This document shows, in pieces, positions 21,996 through 35,100 of a DNA stretch of 64,000 nt. The position numbers and the translations under genes are program-made. Position 1 is the first letter of the stretch, and each line of letters opens with the position of its first letter. The notes under the pieces were generated by a model. That model saw only the letters and a list, made by a program, of their open reading frames with translations. It ran no database searches and had not been told where the DNA came from. Origin of the DNA: Massariosphaeria phaeospora (lineage: Eukaryota; Ascomycota; Dothideomycetes; Pleosporales); assembly GCA_011032825.1 (NCBI GenBank), contig JAADJZ010000019.1, forward strand, positions 372,001 to 436,000, read 5' to 3'.

Positions 21996-24900
21996 ATGGC
22001 ACACATCTTCGATATCGGAACGCGGGCATGGCAGCCAGACGCAGCCGAGGGCTGGGTAGCCTCCGAGGTTACGGACAAGCAGATCAACGGAGACAAAGTC
22101 AAGCTAGTTTTCAAGGTTGAGAATGGCGAGGTACACGGCCGCCCTCTCATGGACAGCGGGGGACCGCAGAGAGGAAACGACGCTGACAGCACATCTACAG
22201 ACCAAGACGGTGGAGACAACGCTCGTCGCGATCCAAGACGGCAACGATGTTAATCTTCCGCCCTTGATGAATCCGGCCATGCTCGAGGCCAGCGACGACC
22301 TCACGAACCTGTCACATTTGAATGAGCCCGCTGGTGCGACCCCTGCTATGCAATTTCCGAGACTCATACTGACGAGTCTGCAGTGCTCCAAGCAATCAAG
22401 CTGCGGTACGCGCAGAAGGAAATCTATACGTACTCTGGTATTGTCCTGATCGCAACAAATCCCTTCGCGCGGGTGGATTCGTTGTATGTACCTGGAATGG
22501 TGCAGGCCTATGCCGGAAAACAGAGATCTTATGGCGCGCCGCATTTGTTCGCTATCGCTGAAGAAGCGTTTGCGTAAGTATACCCACTTTGGTAGCCGCC
22601 CAATGAGCAACGCATACATGAGAGAAGGTGATCCTGTCCCAGATCCAGAGTCTGACGAACATACAGAGACATGTTGCGGGACCAAAAGAACCAGACGATT
22701 GTCGTCTCCGGAGAGTCTGGAGCCGGCAAAACCGTCAGCGCCAAATACATTATGCGATATTTCGCAACACGAGAATCACCCGATAACCCCGGCAAGCGGA
22801 GAGGCAGAATCGACTCCATGAGCGAAACCGAGGAGCAGATTCTGGCTACCAACCCCATCATGGAAGCCTTCGGCAACGCCAAAACTACTCGAAATGACAA
22901 CTCGTCCCGTTTCGGTAAATACATTGAGATCTTGTTCAACAAACAGACCGACATTATTGGTGCGAAGATTAGGACATACCTGCTCGAGCGCTCAAGATTA
23001 GTTTTCCAGCCGCTGAAAGAAAGGAATTACCACATTTTCTATCAGATCGTCCAAGGTGCCACGGACGCCGAGCGGGAAGAATGGGGATTGAAGCCAGTCG
23101 AAGAAATCACTTATCTCAACCAGGGTAGTGCTCCGGTGATCGATGGTGTTGACGACAAGGCCGAGTTTGACGCTACACGATCTTCACTGACCACAATCGG
23201 CGTACCGCCAGATATTCAGGCACATATCTTCCGCCTCCTCGCTGCTCTTTTGCATCTCGGAAACGTAAAGATTACTGCCTCTCGGACGGACTCCAATCTT
23301 GCGTCTGACGACCCCGACCTTGTCAAAGCCTGTAATCTGCTAGGAATCAATGCCGCCAATTTCGCCAGATGGACGGTGAAGAAACAACTGATTACAAGAG
23401 GCGAGAAGATTGTGTCTAACTTGACTCTGCAGCAAGCCATAGTCGTGAGGGACTCCGTCGCGAAGTTCATCTATTCGAGCTTGTTCGATTGGCTGGTGGA
23501 ACGTATCAACGAGAGCCTGGCAACAGAAGAAGTCCTGTCTCACGCTCATACATTCATTGGAGTCCTCGATATCTACGGTTTTGAACATTTCGCGAAGAAC
23601 TCCTTCGAGCAATTCTGTATCAACTATGCCAACGAGAAGTTGCAACAAGAATTCAACCAGCACGTGTTCAAGCTTGAGCAGGAAGAATATCTTCGGGAAC
23701 AGATCGACTGGACGTTTATCGATTTCGCCGACAATCAGCTCTGCATCGACCTCATCGAGGGCAAACTAGGTGTCTTGTCGTTACTTGATGAAGAATCACG
23801 CTTACCTATGGGTTCGGACGAGCAGTTTGTGACTAAGTTGCACCACAACTTCTCCGGCGACAAGCACAAGTTTTACAAGAAGCCTCGATTTGGCAAGTCT
23901 GCCTTCACCGTCTGTCATTATGCCATCGATGTCACTTATGAATCCGACGGCTTCATAGAAAAGAATAGGGACACCGTTCCAGATGAGCACATGGAGGTGC
24001 TCAAATCGTCAAGCAACAAGTTCTTGTGCGAGGTACTGGAAATCGCCGCTCAGATTCGGGAGAAAGAAACTGCTGCTACCGCATCATCAAAGGCTGGTGC
24101 CGCCATGTCTGCTGGGCGAAGGATAGCCGTCAACCGGAAACCCACACTCGGCGGTATCTTCAAGTCCTCTCTCATCGAGCTCATGAACACCATTAACTCT
24201 ACCGACGTGCACTACATTCGATGTATCAAGCCGAACGAAGCTAAACAGTCCTGGAAGTTCGAGGGTCCCATGGTCCTGAGTCAGCTACGAGCCTGTGGTG
24301 TTCTTGAAACCGTTCGAATTAGCTGCGCAGGGTACCCCACTAGGTGGACGTACGAAGAATTCGCTCTACGCTACTACATGTTGGTACCATCGAATTCATG
24401 GACTCCCGAGATCCGCAGTATGGCGACTCAGATCTTGAAGAAGGCATTGGGAGCAGGCAAGAATGACGGGACCGACAAATACCAAATGGGTCTAACCAAG
24501 ATCTTCTTCCGCGCAGGCATGCTCGCATTCCTCGAGAACTTGCGGACAGCCAGGCTTCATGATGCTGCTGTCATGATTCAAAAGAACCTTCGAGCCAAAT
24601 ATTACAGACGTGTGTATCTGGAGACCCGTGAGTCTATCATCACACTCCAGGCTTTGGCAAGGGGGTACATTACCCGCGAGCGTGCCGAGGAAGCGAGGCA
24701 GGTCAAAGCCGCTACCACCATCCAACGCTTCTGGCGCGGCTCCAAAGATAGGAAACAGTACAATCTGGTCCGAAATTCTGTTATCCTCTTCGAGGCTACT
24801 GCGAAAGGATTTTTGCTTCGTAAGAATCTCTTGGATACCCGCCTGGGTAATGCTGCCAGAATTATTCAGCGCAATTGGCGATCGCAAAAGTCGATGCAGG

Positions 24901-27023
24901 CCTGGAGGCAGTACAGGAAGAAGATCGTCATTATTCAAAAGTTATGGCGAGGAAAACAAGCTCGACGGGACTACAAAACTCTCCGTGCAGAAGCACGCGA
25001 TCTCAAGAATATCTCGTACAAGTTGGAGAACAAGGTGGTCGAGCTCACACAATCCTTGGGTACGATGAAGAAGCATAACAAAGAGTTACAAACACAAGTA
25101 GAGAACTACGAAAGCCAAATCAAGTCCTACAAGGAGCGGAGCCGTAATCTCGAGACCCGTCAAAAGGAGCTTCAAGCCGAGGCCAATCAGGCTGGTATCA
25201 CCGCCGCCAAGCTGAGCGCGATGGAGACCGAATACAAGAAACTACAGACCAACTACGATGAGAGCACCGCTAAGATGCGTCATCTGCAGGAAGAGGAGAG
25301 GCAGCTGCGCGCTTCGCTAAAGCAGACTACTGATGACCTCGACTCGGCTAAGAGGAGGAGCAACGTCACGGAGTCAGAGAAGTTATCTCTCCGCCAGCAG
25401 CTAATCGATTTGCAAGAACAGGTCGAAGTGATGAAGCGCTCTGAGCCACTCGCTGGCGAACTCACTAACGGTCACACTGCATTGGGTGGAGCAAGCGGCC
25501 TCATCAAATTGGTGTCTTCGAAGAAGCCCAAGAGACGGAGTGCTGGTCCTGATACCCGCGAAATCGACCGCTTGAGCCAGACATACAATCCAAGGCCTGT
25601 GTCTATGGCGGTTGGCTCCACTGTGCACCGACAAAACCTTTCTGGATCAACCTTCGTTCCTAATCTAGACAATGTCGAGCTCGAATTGGAGAATATCCTT
25701 GCTGATGAGGATATGTTGAATGATGAAGTCACCCTCGGCCTCATCAAGAACCTCAAGATACCCTCCCCAGCGACTACACCGCCGCCTACCGACAAGGAGG
25801 TTCTCTTCCCTGCCTACCTCATAAACCTGGTTACGTCCGAAATGTGGAACAACGGTTTTGTCAAGGAATCAGAACGCTTCCTGGCCAATGTTATGCAGTC
25901 CATTCAGCAGGAAGTCATGAAGCACGATGGTGATGAAGCCATCAACACCGGTGCCTTCTGGCTGTCTAACGTTCACGAGATGCTCTCATTCGTCTTCCTT
26001 GCTGAGGACTGGTACGAACAACAGAAGACCGACAATTACGAGTATGACCGGTTACTGGAGATTGTTAAGCACGATCTCGAGAATCTCGAGTTCAATATTT
26101 ATCATACCTGGATGAAGGTGCTCAAGAAGAAGTTGTACAAGATGATCATTCCTGCCATCATCGAATCGCAGTCACTCCCTGGCTTCGTTACGAATGAGAA
26201 CAACCGCTTCCTTGGCAAGCTCCTCCAAAGCAACAGTGCGCCGGCTTTCAGTATGGACAATCTACTCAGCCTGCTCAACAACGTCTACAGGGCTATGAAA
26301 GCATACTACCTTGAGGACGCAATCCTCACTCAAACAGTCACGGAGATGTTAAGACTCGTCGGTGTCACCGCATTCAACGATCTTTTGATGAGAAGAAACT
26401 TCCTGTCGTGGAAGCGCGGTCTACAGATCAACTACAACATCACCCGTATCGAGGAGTGGTGTAAGTCCCATGACATGCCCGAGGGTACTCTCCAGCTTGA
26501 GCACTTGATGCAAGCTACCAAACTGCTTCAACTGAAGAAGGCCACCCTGAACGACATCGAGATCATCCAGGACATTTGCTGGATGTTGTCCCCCAGTCAG
26601 ATCCAGAAACTACTCAACCAGTACTTAGTCGCGGATTACGAGCAGCCGATTAACGGCGAAATCATGAAGGCAGTGGCATCAAGAGTGACTGAGAAGAGCG
26701 ATGTGCTCCTGCTAACAGCAGTTGATATGGAGGATTCAGGCCCGTACGAGATTGCGGAGCCCAGGGTCATCACGGCGTTGGAAACATACACGCCTTCTTG
26801 TGAGTGGATACCCGCGTTGTCACACCCGGTCAGGATGTGCGCTAACCGCTGGGTTGCAGGGCTGCAAACTCCCCGTCTTAAGCGCCTTGCCGAGATAGTG
26901 TCTCAGCAGGCCATGGCGCAGCAGGAGAAACTGGAGTTTGATCATGACGAGCCCAACGGTGGTGACGGCTTGATGAATAACAACGGCACGACGCCTCTTA
27001 TCGAGGAGGAGGTGGCTGCGTAG
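21996..27023 (+). CDS. MYO2: Class V myosin heavy chain
   Basis: Exons 21996..22130, 22201..22333, 22384..22573, 22667..26799 and 26860..27023; 1584 aa. The SH3-like N-terminus comes first, then the motor with P-loop GESGAGKT (about residues 168-175), switch-2 DIYGFEHF, and the actin-binding region with HYIRCIKPNE. About six IQ motifs lie at residues 775-930 (for example AARIIQRNWR), then coiled coil at about 930-1080, and the DIL cargo-binding domain at about 1200-1470. It is a processive actin motor that carries secretory vesicles and organelles to the hyphal tip. Introns cluster at the 5' end, with one short intron (60 bp) at the 3' end whose removal gives SWLQTPRLKRLAEIVSQQ. Everything expected is present; no truncation. 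Confidence 0.96.
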
Positions 27024-27973
27024 AACGTGGCTGCGTCCGCTGCCTACATGATCAGGTTTAGGTCCTCTTCGGCGGTGATGATGAGAGACGATCAACAGCA
27101 ACAGCAGCAATTTGTCGTTGTAGAGGGCTGTGGTGTGTCGGTCGGTTTGTTCTCCTCCCAATAAAACCCCCCGGTTTCTAGCTAGGCGTATGCGAATGTT
27201 TGGGTATGTAATGTGGAAATCTTTTTTTCTGCTTCTTCTTCTTCTTCTTTTTTACGGCTTGCGCGATGCATGATTGATGATGCGACGCGGAGCGGTTCCA
27301 ACCAGGATGGTGCAGCGCGCTGCGCTTCGTTGATGGCGCACGTGAATGCGTGAATGCGTGCTGTAGCTTCGCAGGGATTTGCACCAAGGTATCTTTCAAA
27401 AACTGGGTTGAAAAGTGCTGTTCTTTGTGCATATGATGGTTACGGGTAGTAGGATTGCGTTTAAATAACATTGCGAGTAGTTCTTGGTAATTGAGAGTGT
27501 GTAGAAAGTCTTGGCGGCGTAGCGTAGCGTTGGTTGCGGTTACCTATTTCGGCCGTGCTCTTCACCTCTCACCAGCCTTCAATCACGTACGGCGCGTGGG
27601 CCCACACCATCTCTGACGAACAGCTGGGGCTTCGCCCTCAGTCGCTTCTGCGGTCTAGAAACGTCCGCATCAGTATGCGTCGTCATCAATAAGGTAGTGT
27701 GCACTGCTCAATAATAGCTCGGACCTGGTACGTTGCGTTGGTGCTAAGCCACGACTGACAATCCCGCAGCAGCACAAACAGACTGTTACATAAAGCTGAG
27801 CTGAGCTGAGCTGGAGGTGAGGCGTGATCCAGACGTCTGTCTGTTCGGAAATCTATTGCGGCTGAGTGAACGGATCGGAACTGAACTGAACTGAACTGGA
27901 CAACTGAACTGTCGTACCAACGATTTCGACCGTTTGTGACGACAGCGTTGACCGCTACTTTCTTTCCTGGACC
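27024..27973. other. Intergenic with simple repeats
   Basis: 950 bp. Contains a pyrimidine tract with CTT repeats at about 27220-27252, a GAGCT(GAGCT) run at about 27797-27812, and GAACT pentamers at about 27879-27910 just before the next gene. No gene seen. Confidence 0.5.
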
Positions 27974-29728
27974 ATGGCGACCACCGCGCTGCTGGAGTGT
28001 CCGATCTGCGACTTCACTGTTCTGCCCGATAGCGAATATGTGCTGCAACTGCACTTTGAACAGGTGCATACTACGGATTCGCCTTTCCGAATCGAAGGGG
28101 AGGAGGTGTTGCCGCCGCCGTTGCCTCCAAGACCTTCACCTTCCATAACACAACTAAACGACGACAGCGCAGCTTCTTCAGAAGAAGAGGAGGATACGGT
28201 CTTGCCACCGCTTCCACCTAGGCCTTCCTCCAAGTCCAAGCAGCCAAAACACGACGGAGACACGCCTTCCTCACGCGAGGACCAAGGCACGGTCTTGTGC
28301 CCCGAACTCAACTGCGGCGAGCTTGTTCTTCTCACCGACTTCAACGACCATCTCGATTATCACTCCGCAGAAACATTATCATTTGACGAGTCTACCGGAA
28401 AGTATCATTCTCATCAGCCAGCCAATATGCCCGGCGCTACCGCGGATCCCAAGGGATCATCGAAACCCTCATTCCTAGAGCGGAAGTCCAGTCCTGGCCT
28501 GCCGGATGCTTCGCACAGAAATGAGGATGCAAATCGCAAGCTCAAGAAGAAGGCCCATCGGGGCAGGGGTGACTCTATGAGCAGCGAGAAGAGCACACTG
28601 TCCCGCAGCATCCTCAGCTTCAATCCGTTTGCGAAGGCAAACAAGATGGTCAAACCACCACCAGGCAGCGTAAGACTTGGTGTAAGTCAGCGTCCCTGCT
28701 GTGGCGATGTGGTGCTAACGGCTGCTAGAAAGATGAACTCGGTCCGCACGCCTGGGAAGATCGCATGCCAAAGTGGTTACACGAACAGCTCGCTGCTGGG
28801 CCCAAGATCACCAACGTCAACCGGATCGGCCGAGACGGACGCCTCATCAAGCAGGAGCAAGTGCAAAACGAGACTCCAGGCATCATCCCGATTCTCGCTC
28901 AGCTCTCTGCCATAGATCACACCGTCAAGGAGGCCTATTACTGCCACCCATCTACCCTTCACATTGGCAAAACGCCCAAGGAAGGTGGCTTCTGCGGTTA
29001 TAGAAATATCCAGATGCTCGTCTCCTACATCCAAGGTGCTAAAGCGCAAGGCTTTGAGGAGTTCCCTGGACGTACGCCAGGCATTCTGAAGGTCCAGGAC
29101 CTCATTGAGAGTGCATGGGACAAGGGTATCAACGAGATTGGCCGAGCGCAGACGGGCGGTATCAAGGGCACCCGGAAGTATATCGGTACTCCAGAGGTAG
29201 GGAGCCCAATCTTCCATGTTGTGCTTCACTGACACATGCCCAGGCTCAAGCATTTTTCCTCGGCACGCAGATTGACTGCGCCGTCGAGTTGTTCACCGAC
29301 TCGCCCGACGGGCAAATCGAAGCGCACGAACAGCTCTTCTCCGCCATTGAACAGTACTTCGCACAAGCCGCTTTCAAGGACGACTCGAATGTCTACAAAA
29401 CCCTTCTACCACCCATCTATCTTCAACAACCAGGACACTCGACTACTATTGTCGGATTCGAGCGCCGTATCAACGGCTCTTGCAATCTCATAGTTCATGA
29501 CCCTATGTATCATACTAGTCCCGCCATGCACCGATTGCTCGGACGAAGGAATATCAGGACGGCCAGACCAGAGGTTCTGCACGCCTATCGGAGGGGGGCT
29601 AAGCAACTGAAAAAGCATGCCGCTTTTGAAGTTCTCATGTGAGTCTGTTGATACTTTGAACTGACCTACTTACTGATAACTGTAGGCTTACGGCTCACCC
29701 GCCTCTGTTTCCCGCTTGGGATGTATGA
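27974..29728 (+). CDS. ZUFSP/ZUP1-type deubiquitinase (peptidase C78)
   Basis: Exons 27974..28681, 28729..29196, 29244..29638, 29686..29728; 537 aa if it stops at TGA 29726. Two C2H2-like fingers lie at the N-terminus (CPICDF...LQLHFEQVH, and CPELNCGEL...FNDHLDYH), then a disordered basic linker, then the C78 domain. The catalytic Cys is in EGGFCGYRNIQ (near residue 324), the His in GHSTTIVGFE (near 455) and the Asp in LIVHDPM (near 477). Family members cleave K63-linked polyubiquitin in genome maintenance. The protein ends soon after the domain (LTAHPPLFPAWDV). The GTATGA that overlaps the stop could also act as a splice donor into the next frame, making a longer protein; see the following entry. 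Confidence 0.88.
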
Positions 29729-29776
29729 TACATCCACTTGCACACATCTCCGTTTCATGTTTCTTCACTTGCATAG

Positions 29777-31462
29777 ATACCCAGTACCCCTTATCTAGTC
29801 ACACATAGTCCGAATGAAAGCATCTACCACAGGCTACGCCGTTCACTCCAACTCTTCCTCCTCTACTTGTCCTCGATCTCAAAACCTTACAATTATGCTA
29901 AGTTTATCCTACAGGTCCTTCGTCAGTTTCCGGATTGCCGCTATATCTATGCCTTCTTCCGTTCTCGCACGCTCGGTTACGACGTTTACCCCGAAGACCA
30001 CTTCCTGCGCAACTTTCCCTGGACGCAATACGGCGGTCTCTGGATCGTGGATGATGCCCGTTTTGCCAGGTCGGAGCCTATTAATCCACTTGTTGCTCAA
30101 GCACTTCGACGTATCACCGGGGAGGGTTCATCGCCTGGATCTGGAAACCACAGCATGCAATCTTTTAGCAGCGGATCATCACACCATAAATTAGCGAGCA
30201 TGTCATCTCTCAGCTTAGAAGCACTGCCAAGCGTGGCCTCGACACGGGTCACCTCGTTTACCTCATCGTATGATGGATCATTTGGTCCCCAGGCAAACAC
30301 TAAACAGTGGAATGCCATCGACTCCGTTTTGAACATGACTGGGATGCACACTGCGCTATCCCAACCAGTTCCCTTCAAGCAGCATCAACAGAATCTGTCT
30401 CTTTTGACGGAAGTAGGACGGAAGTATCCGGGCTATCCAACTCCACTGTCGCCGACTTTTGATGCCAAGAACGTCTTCCCATCTCCTGCCTCGGAAGCTG
30501 GAAGCGGAGTGCCCACTCCCCGCGCAGGCAGTCCCTTCCAACGTGGTTCCACTCCCATGAGCGTCGACGGCTCGGAAATGTGCGGTCCATCTCGTCGTTG
30601 CGAGTCGCACGGCTACGACCATTTCAATTTCCGGAACACTCGACACGACAGTATGAATTCTTGTGGAGAGGGAAATCCCAGTGTGCCCGGTACGGTCATG
30701 TATGGTAACTTCGCATGCTGCCCACCGGACAGCAAAACTCGAGCTCTCAGCCCAAATCCCGTCCGCAGTCCCCCACCACGCTCCCCGTCAGCGCTTTCAA
30801 ACAGTCCAACCAGCCCTCCACCGATGACGTCCCCCCGCACGGCAATGCTGAAGAGCATGTTCGGCAAACAGGCTCTGCAAAGCCTCTCGCACAACCCGCA
30901 CCTCTTCCCCGCAACGGCCACGACCACGCCCCCACAGCAAGCCTGGTCCGACCCCTCATGTCCCAGCCTCACAACCTCGACGTCGACGTACCCGGGCGGC
31001 CCACCCCCGAGCTTCGCGTCCCTTCTCCCCACGCCTCCCACGACAGCCTCCCCTCCGCCCTCGATCCGCATCGCCACGGGCACAGAAACACACCTCTCGT
31101 CGCCCATCTCGCCCTCGGGCACCATGCTCAGCTTCACGTCCAACCGCAGCGTCGACAACGGCCTGCTGGCCGTGCGTCCGCTGTCCGAGGCCCAGGTCGC
31201 GGAATACAGGTTCTGGCGGCCGTGCGGGCGCCGCGCTTGCGCGTTTGGCTGCGGCGAGAAGGATGGGGGGGAGTTGCAGGCCGCTAAGCGGCTGTTTAGA
31301 GAGGAGGAGCAAGTGCTGGAGGAGGACTTCCCTGGGGATGAGGATGAGGAGGAGGAAGACGAGGATGAAGGCGAGGGGTATATGGCGGGGTATGGGGGCG
31401 GTATTGGAGGGCGCGTTTGGCGCGTGGGGAGTGGGAGGTGTGAGAGCGTGGCGCGGTATTGA
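29777..31462 (+). CDS. Ser/Pro-rich protein of unknown function; start unresolved
   Basis: An open frame runs from the acceptor-like CATAG ending at 29776 to the stop at 31460-31462, but no in-frame ATG precedes the conserved-looking block QFPDCRYIYAFFRSRTLGYD ... FPWTQYGGLWIVDDARF (29921-30068). A second acceptor, CCTACAG ending at 29914 with a GCTAAG before it, is in the same frame. Both are in phase with a GTATGA donor at 29723 in the preceding gene. So this is either the 3' part of one long C78 protein or a separate gene whose first exon I cannot place. The middle 350 residues are Ser/Pro/Thr-rich and disordered. The C-terminus has a Cys-containing block (EYRFWRPCGRRACAFGCGEK) and an acidic DEDEEEEDEDEGEG run. 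I do not recognise the family. Confidence 0.5.
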   Translation: MPSTPYLVTHSPNESIYHRLRRSLQLFLLYLSSISKPYNYAKFILQVLRQFPDCRYIYAFFRSRTLGYDVYPEDHFLRNFPWTQYGGLWIVDDARFARSEPINPLVAQALRRITGEGSSPGSGNHSMQSFSSGSSHHKLASMSSLSLEALPSVASTRVTSFTSSYDGSFGPQANTKQWNAIDSVLNMTGMHTALSQPVPFKQHQQNLSLLTEVGRKYPGYPTPLSPTFDAKNVFPSPASEAGSGVPTPRAGSPFQRGSTPMSVDGSEMCGPSRRCESHGYDHFNFRNTRHDSMNSCGEGNPSVPGTVMYGNFACCPPDSKTRALSPNPVRSPPPRSPSALSNSPTSPPPMTSPRTAMLKSMFGKQALQSLSHNPHLFPATATTTPPQQAWSDPSCPSLTTSTSTYPGGPPPSFASLLPTPPTTASPPPSIRIATGTETHLSSPISPSGTMLSFTSNRSVDNGLLAVRPLSEAQVAEYRFWRPCGRRACAFGCGEKDGGELQAAKRLFREEEQVLEEDFPGDEDEEEEDEDEGEGYMAGYGGGIGGRVWRVGSGRCESVARY

Positions 31463-32168
31463 GGGTGGTGGTGTGCTGGCGTTGATTGATTGTTTGTTTG
31501 TTTGCAACTGATACGATGATACGACGATACGACGATGATGGGCGGCGCATTTATACGGGCAGCGAGCGAGAGGCTTCTGCCTGGTTGGTTGACGAGGCGG
31601 GATTTTTTTTTCCCTTGACATGGTGTTTCTGGAGTTTATTTCACATTACTTGCTTTTTCGTTATGTCACGTAGGAGAGAGAGCGAGAGGAACAGCGATTC
31701 TAGACTATTCTTGTGTGCAGATTCTTTTGGCCGGGGTTTCCATTCTTTTTCTTTTCTTTTCTTTGACTTGCTTGCAGTAGGTAAGTAAGTAAGTAAGGTC
31801 TTGTCTACGCACGCAACCGGTTTCGTATTGAGCGAGCGTTCGCTGAAGTGCTGTGTTTGTTGCCTAACTTGAACTTGAACTTGGGTTGGGTTGGCTGGAC
31901 GGGACGGGACTGGGTTGGACTTCACGGGACTGGACTGGACTTGCTTGTATGGTGGGTGGGTGGGAGGTGGTGTTATTTATTCGTCTATTATCCATCGTCT
32001 ATAGTACATACCTACTCCCCTCCTGCGTGTTATCTGCACACTGCTTCTCCTTCTCCTTCCCCTTCTCCTCTCTCTTCTCCTCTCTCCTCTCCTTCTCCTC
32101 TCTCTTCTCCTTCTCCTTCTCCTCCCCCCCTTTCCCTTATCCTTATCCTCCCTCTTCCCCCCTACCCC
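31463..32168. other. Intergenic between convergent genes
   Basis: 706 bp holding two 3' ends. Simple repeats: CTTTT runs near 31744-31764, GTAA repeats near 31780-31797, GGGAC/TGGAC repeats near 31899-31941, and the long pyrimidine tract listed separately. No gene supported. Confidence 0.5.
32044..32138. repeat. 95-base uninterrupted pyrimidine tract
   Basis: All bases from 32044 to 32138 are C or T, built from CTTCTC/CTCTCC units with partial mirror symmetry. It lies 31 bp past the LAS21 stop codon, so the LAS21 transcript would carry it as polypurine in its 3' end. Confidence 0.75.
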
Positions 32169-35100
32169 CTACAGCATCCCCGCCCCCCACACCACCGCGC
32201 CCCCCATGCCCCCAACCCCCAAATGCCACCCCACCGCCCAAGCCCCCGCATACAAAAACTTCGGACTAAACACACTCCACACAAACAAATGCGCCCGCAT
32301 CACCGCACACGCCCCCATGACCGCCGTCCCCGCCGCCGCTTGCCCAACCGTCAACCTCGCCACATGCTCGCGCCACGCCGTCCACCCTTTCCTCCTCGCT
32401 TCCGCCTGCGTCTCCTTGCGCGCCAACCCGAGCACGTGCTCGCGCTCCTCGCGGATCCAGTCGCGCGCGTCGAGTTCGCCGACGGCGACGTTGCGCGGGG
32501 AGGTGCCGTGTGCGCCGAGGAGGAGCAGGGGGGCGAGCGTCCAGTAGATGGGGCCGGCCCAGTTGCAGAGGAAGAGCAGGGTGGCGACGGGGAGGGGGGA
32601 GTACGTGGAGAGGCCGTTGTAGGCGGTGGAGAGGGAGAGGGAGGAGAGGGCGTTGGTGTTGGAGAGGGCGAAGAAGGCGGTTTGGGTGGTGAGGAGGGTG
32701 GTTAGAGTTAGGGCGGCGGGGGAGAGGGAGAGGAGGGCTGAGGGGGAGAGGGTTAGCGTAGGTTTGCGTGGATGGAGTTGGGTTTTTGGTTGTTTGATTG
32801 GTTGTATGGAGAAGGGGAAGGAGAGGGCGGGCTTACAGAGAAAGAAGAATTGCGTGCGGAAGATGAGGAAGAGTGGGATGTTGTGGGCTTTTGTCTGCGT
32901 GATGAGCAGCACGGTAAGCAGGTCGAAGAGCGCAACGGCGAGATCTATATTCCTTCAAGTCAGCGCGGCCGTTCGTTCGTTCGTCTCGTCTCGTCTCGTC
33001 TCGTCGCCGGAGTGCATAAAAGGGATTCACCTACCACCTCGTCCCTTCCTCCCACGTCTCCCCCTCGCACGCTTCCAGTCCGCAAACGCAATCCACACCC
33101 CACTCAACACCAGCCCACCGAACACCATGCGCGCCATGTCCACGAGACTCACGCCGACGATCCACTGCAACAAGCCAATGTTGATACCCGCCGTCAGCTC
33201 CGGGGCATCGAGCGCCGTGAACGCGAGCTTGAAGACGAAGGCTGTGGCGCCGAGGGGCAGCACCGCCAGCGTGGCGAGGAAGCGATTCGCATCCGTGGCG
33301 TCGTCGTCGTCGGCGGGCGCCTTAGTCGAGTCGTCAAATGTGGCTATCGACCGCGCGACGTGGCGCGACAGGCGCAGCGTGACGTCCATGTAGGTAGCGC
33401 CGACCAGCGTCCACAGCACCACGGAGTTGCTTCCAGAGAAGATGCCCGAGTGCACGATGTCGGGGGCGCCGGCGTATTTCTGGCCCGTCTGGTTCCAGCG
33501 GCGGATGATGCGGTGCAGGAAGAGCAGCATGATGGCCGGGTGGAAGAGGAACGTCGACTGCCATTCTTTGCGCGAGGCGCGGATGAAGAGGTAGAAGTAC
33601 CAGGCGGACGTGGCCCAGTACCAGAAGTTGTGTTCTTCTTCGACGTAGGAGGATGCGAACATGAGGATGCTGTAGAGGATCAGAGTGGCGGTGTAGAAGA
33701 TGCCGGTTGAGGTGATGGGGGTGAGAGGTGGGAGGGCGAGGAAGGCTAGAATGAAGGAGACGAAGCCTAGAGAGGTTCCGAGGACGAGGCGGGAGACGTC
33801 GTAATTAGAGGCAGTACTGCTCATTGTTTCTTGAGCTTCATGTAGAAACTATAGTCTTGTCAGTATCAAACGTCTACTTGTTGTGAGGAGACTTACACTG
33901 TAGATAGCGTCGACTCTCATCTTGGGGTGGATAGTAGCAACCGACGACATGATCTGCACCACGCGCTGCCATTTGCAAGCCAGCGTCTCCCCGTCCGTCA
34001 GCGACTTCTCGCAGTCCATTTCCTGCACTTCATCGCTGAAGCTCAATCCGGGATGCGTTGCCTCCACAATTTTCTTCACCTGTCTCGCGTTGCGTAGTAG
34101 CAGCTGAATACGATCGGCACCTGCACCTATCAGCTCAACATGCACGAACCCCACCGGAGAACATACCATCATCCCAGAAATGCAGAAACTCTTCAACAAA
34201 GACCCCTAAGTTGTTCCTCGGAACCGGGAACCCCATCAGTCCCGCAAGCGTGGGCGCTATGTCGTTCTGCTCAATCTTCCTGTAGTACTCAAACTCTCCT
34301 TTGGGATCCACTGGAGACTTTCTGTCCATGAATTCGGTAATCTTCTTGAGCTTCGGGGACATGAACACTAGAGCGGGCGACGTCTCTCCGGGCGCAGAAC
34401 CGCCGTGATTCCCGCCATCGTTCATGCCGTGGTCGCCGCAGAGGACGAAGAGCGTGTTCTCATGATGGTCTTCGTTGTCAATGGCGTCGTATATCGTGCG
34501 CACCATATTATCCATTTCGATTTGCTTGGGGATCATGTTCGGGCTGTACAACTGTCAGCATGCTTCTCCTCTCACACCCACGGGCCAAGAGTGCAGCGAA
34601 CCTCCGAGGACCAGCCTTGTGCCCAATATGATCCAACCCCAGGTAATGCAGAATCATAGCATTCCAATCACTGTTCAGCAACTCCTCGGGCACGTGCCTC
34701 GTCACATTATCATCGACCTCGGTGAAATCCTGAGAAGTTGATCAACAAGCTGCATTCTTCTATCTAGACATGCTCGCGTACTGACCGACACGAAGAAGCT
34801 GCTCGTCCCATCGGCGCGCGCGAAGAAATCCGGAAACAGCTTCAACCACGTGTCGTCGCCGTACATGACCAGTTTCCCGCCCTGCTTGGCCTTTAGCTGC
34901 GCGAGCCACGTGTCCTGCGTTGCGAGCGTCGACGAGGTGTCGGACTCGGCGAAGTTGAGGATGACGTCGAGGAAGGAGGGGATGGAGCCCGTGGTTATGG
35001 CTTTGACGCGGGGCATGGTGATGGTGGGCGAGGTTGCGTGCGCGGTGAAGGGGAGGGCTGTTCCGTCTCGGATCAGACTGCATCTATGGTCAGTATTCTG

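Noticed and set aside
31848..32705. Plus-strand 285-codon frame with Pro/Arg then Gly/Glu runs
   Set aside because: It covers the pyrimidine tract and the antisense of the last LAS21 exon; composition explains it.
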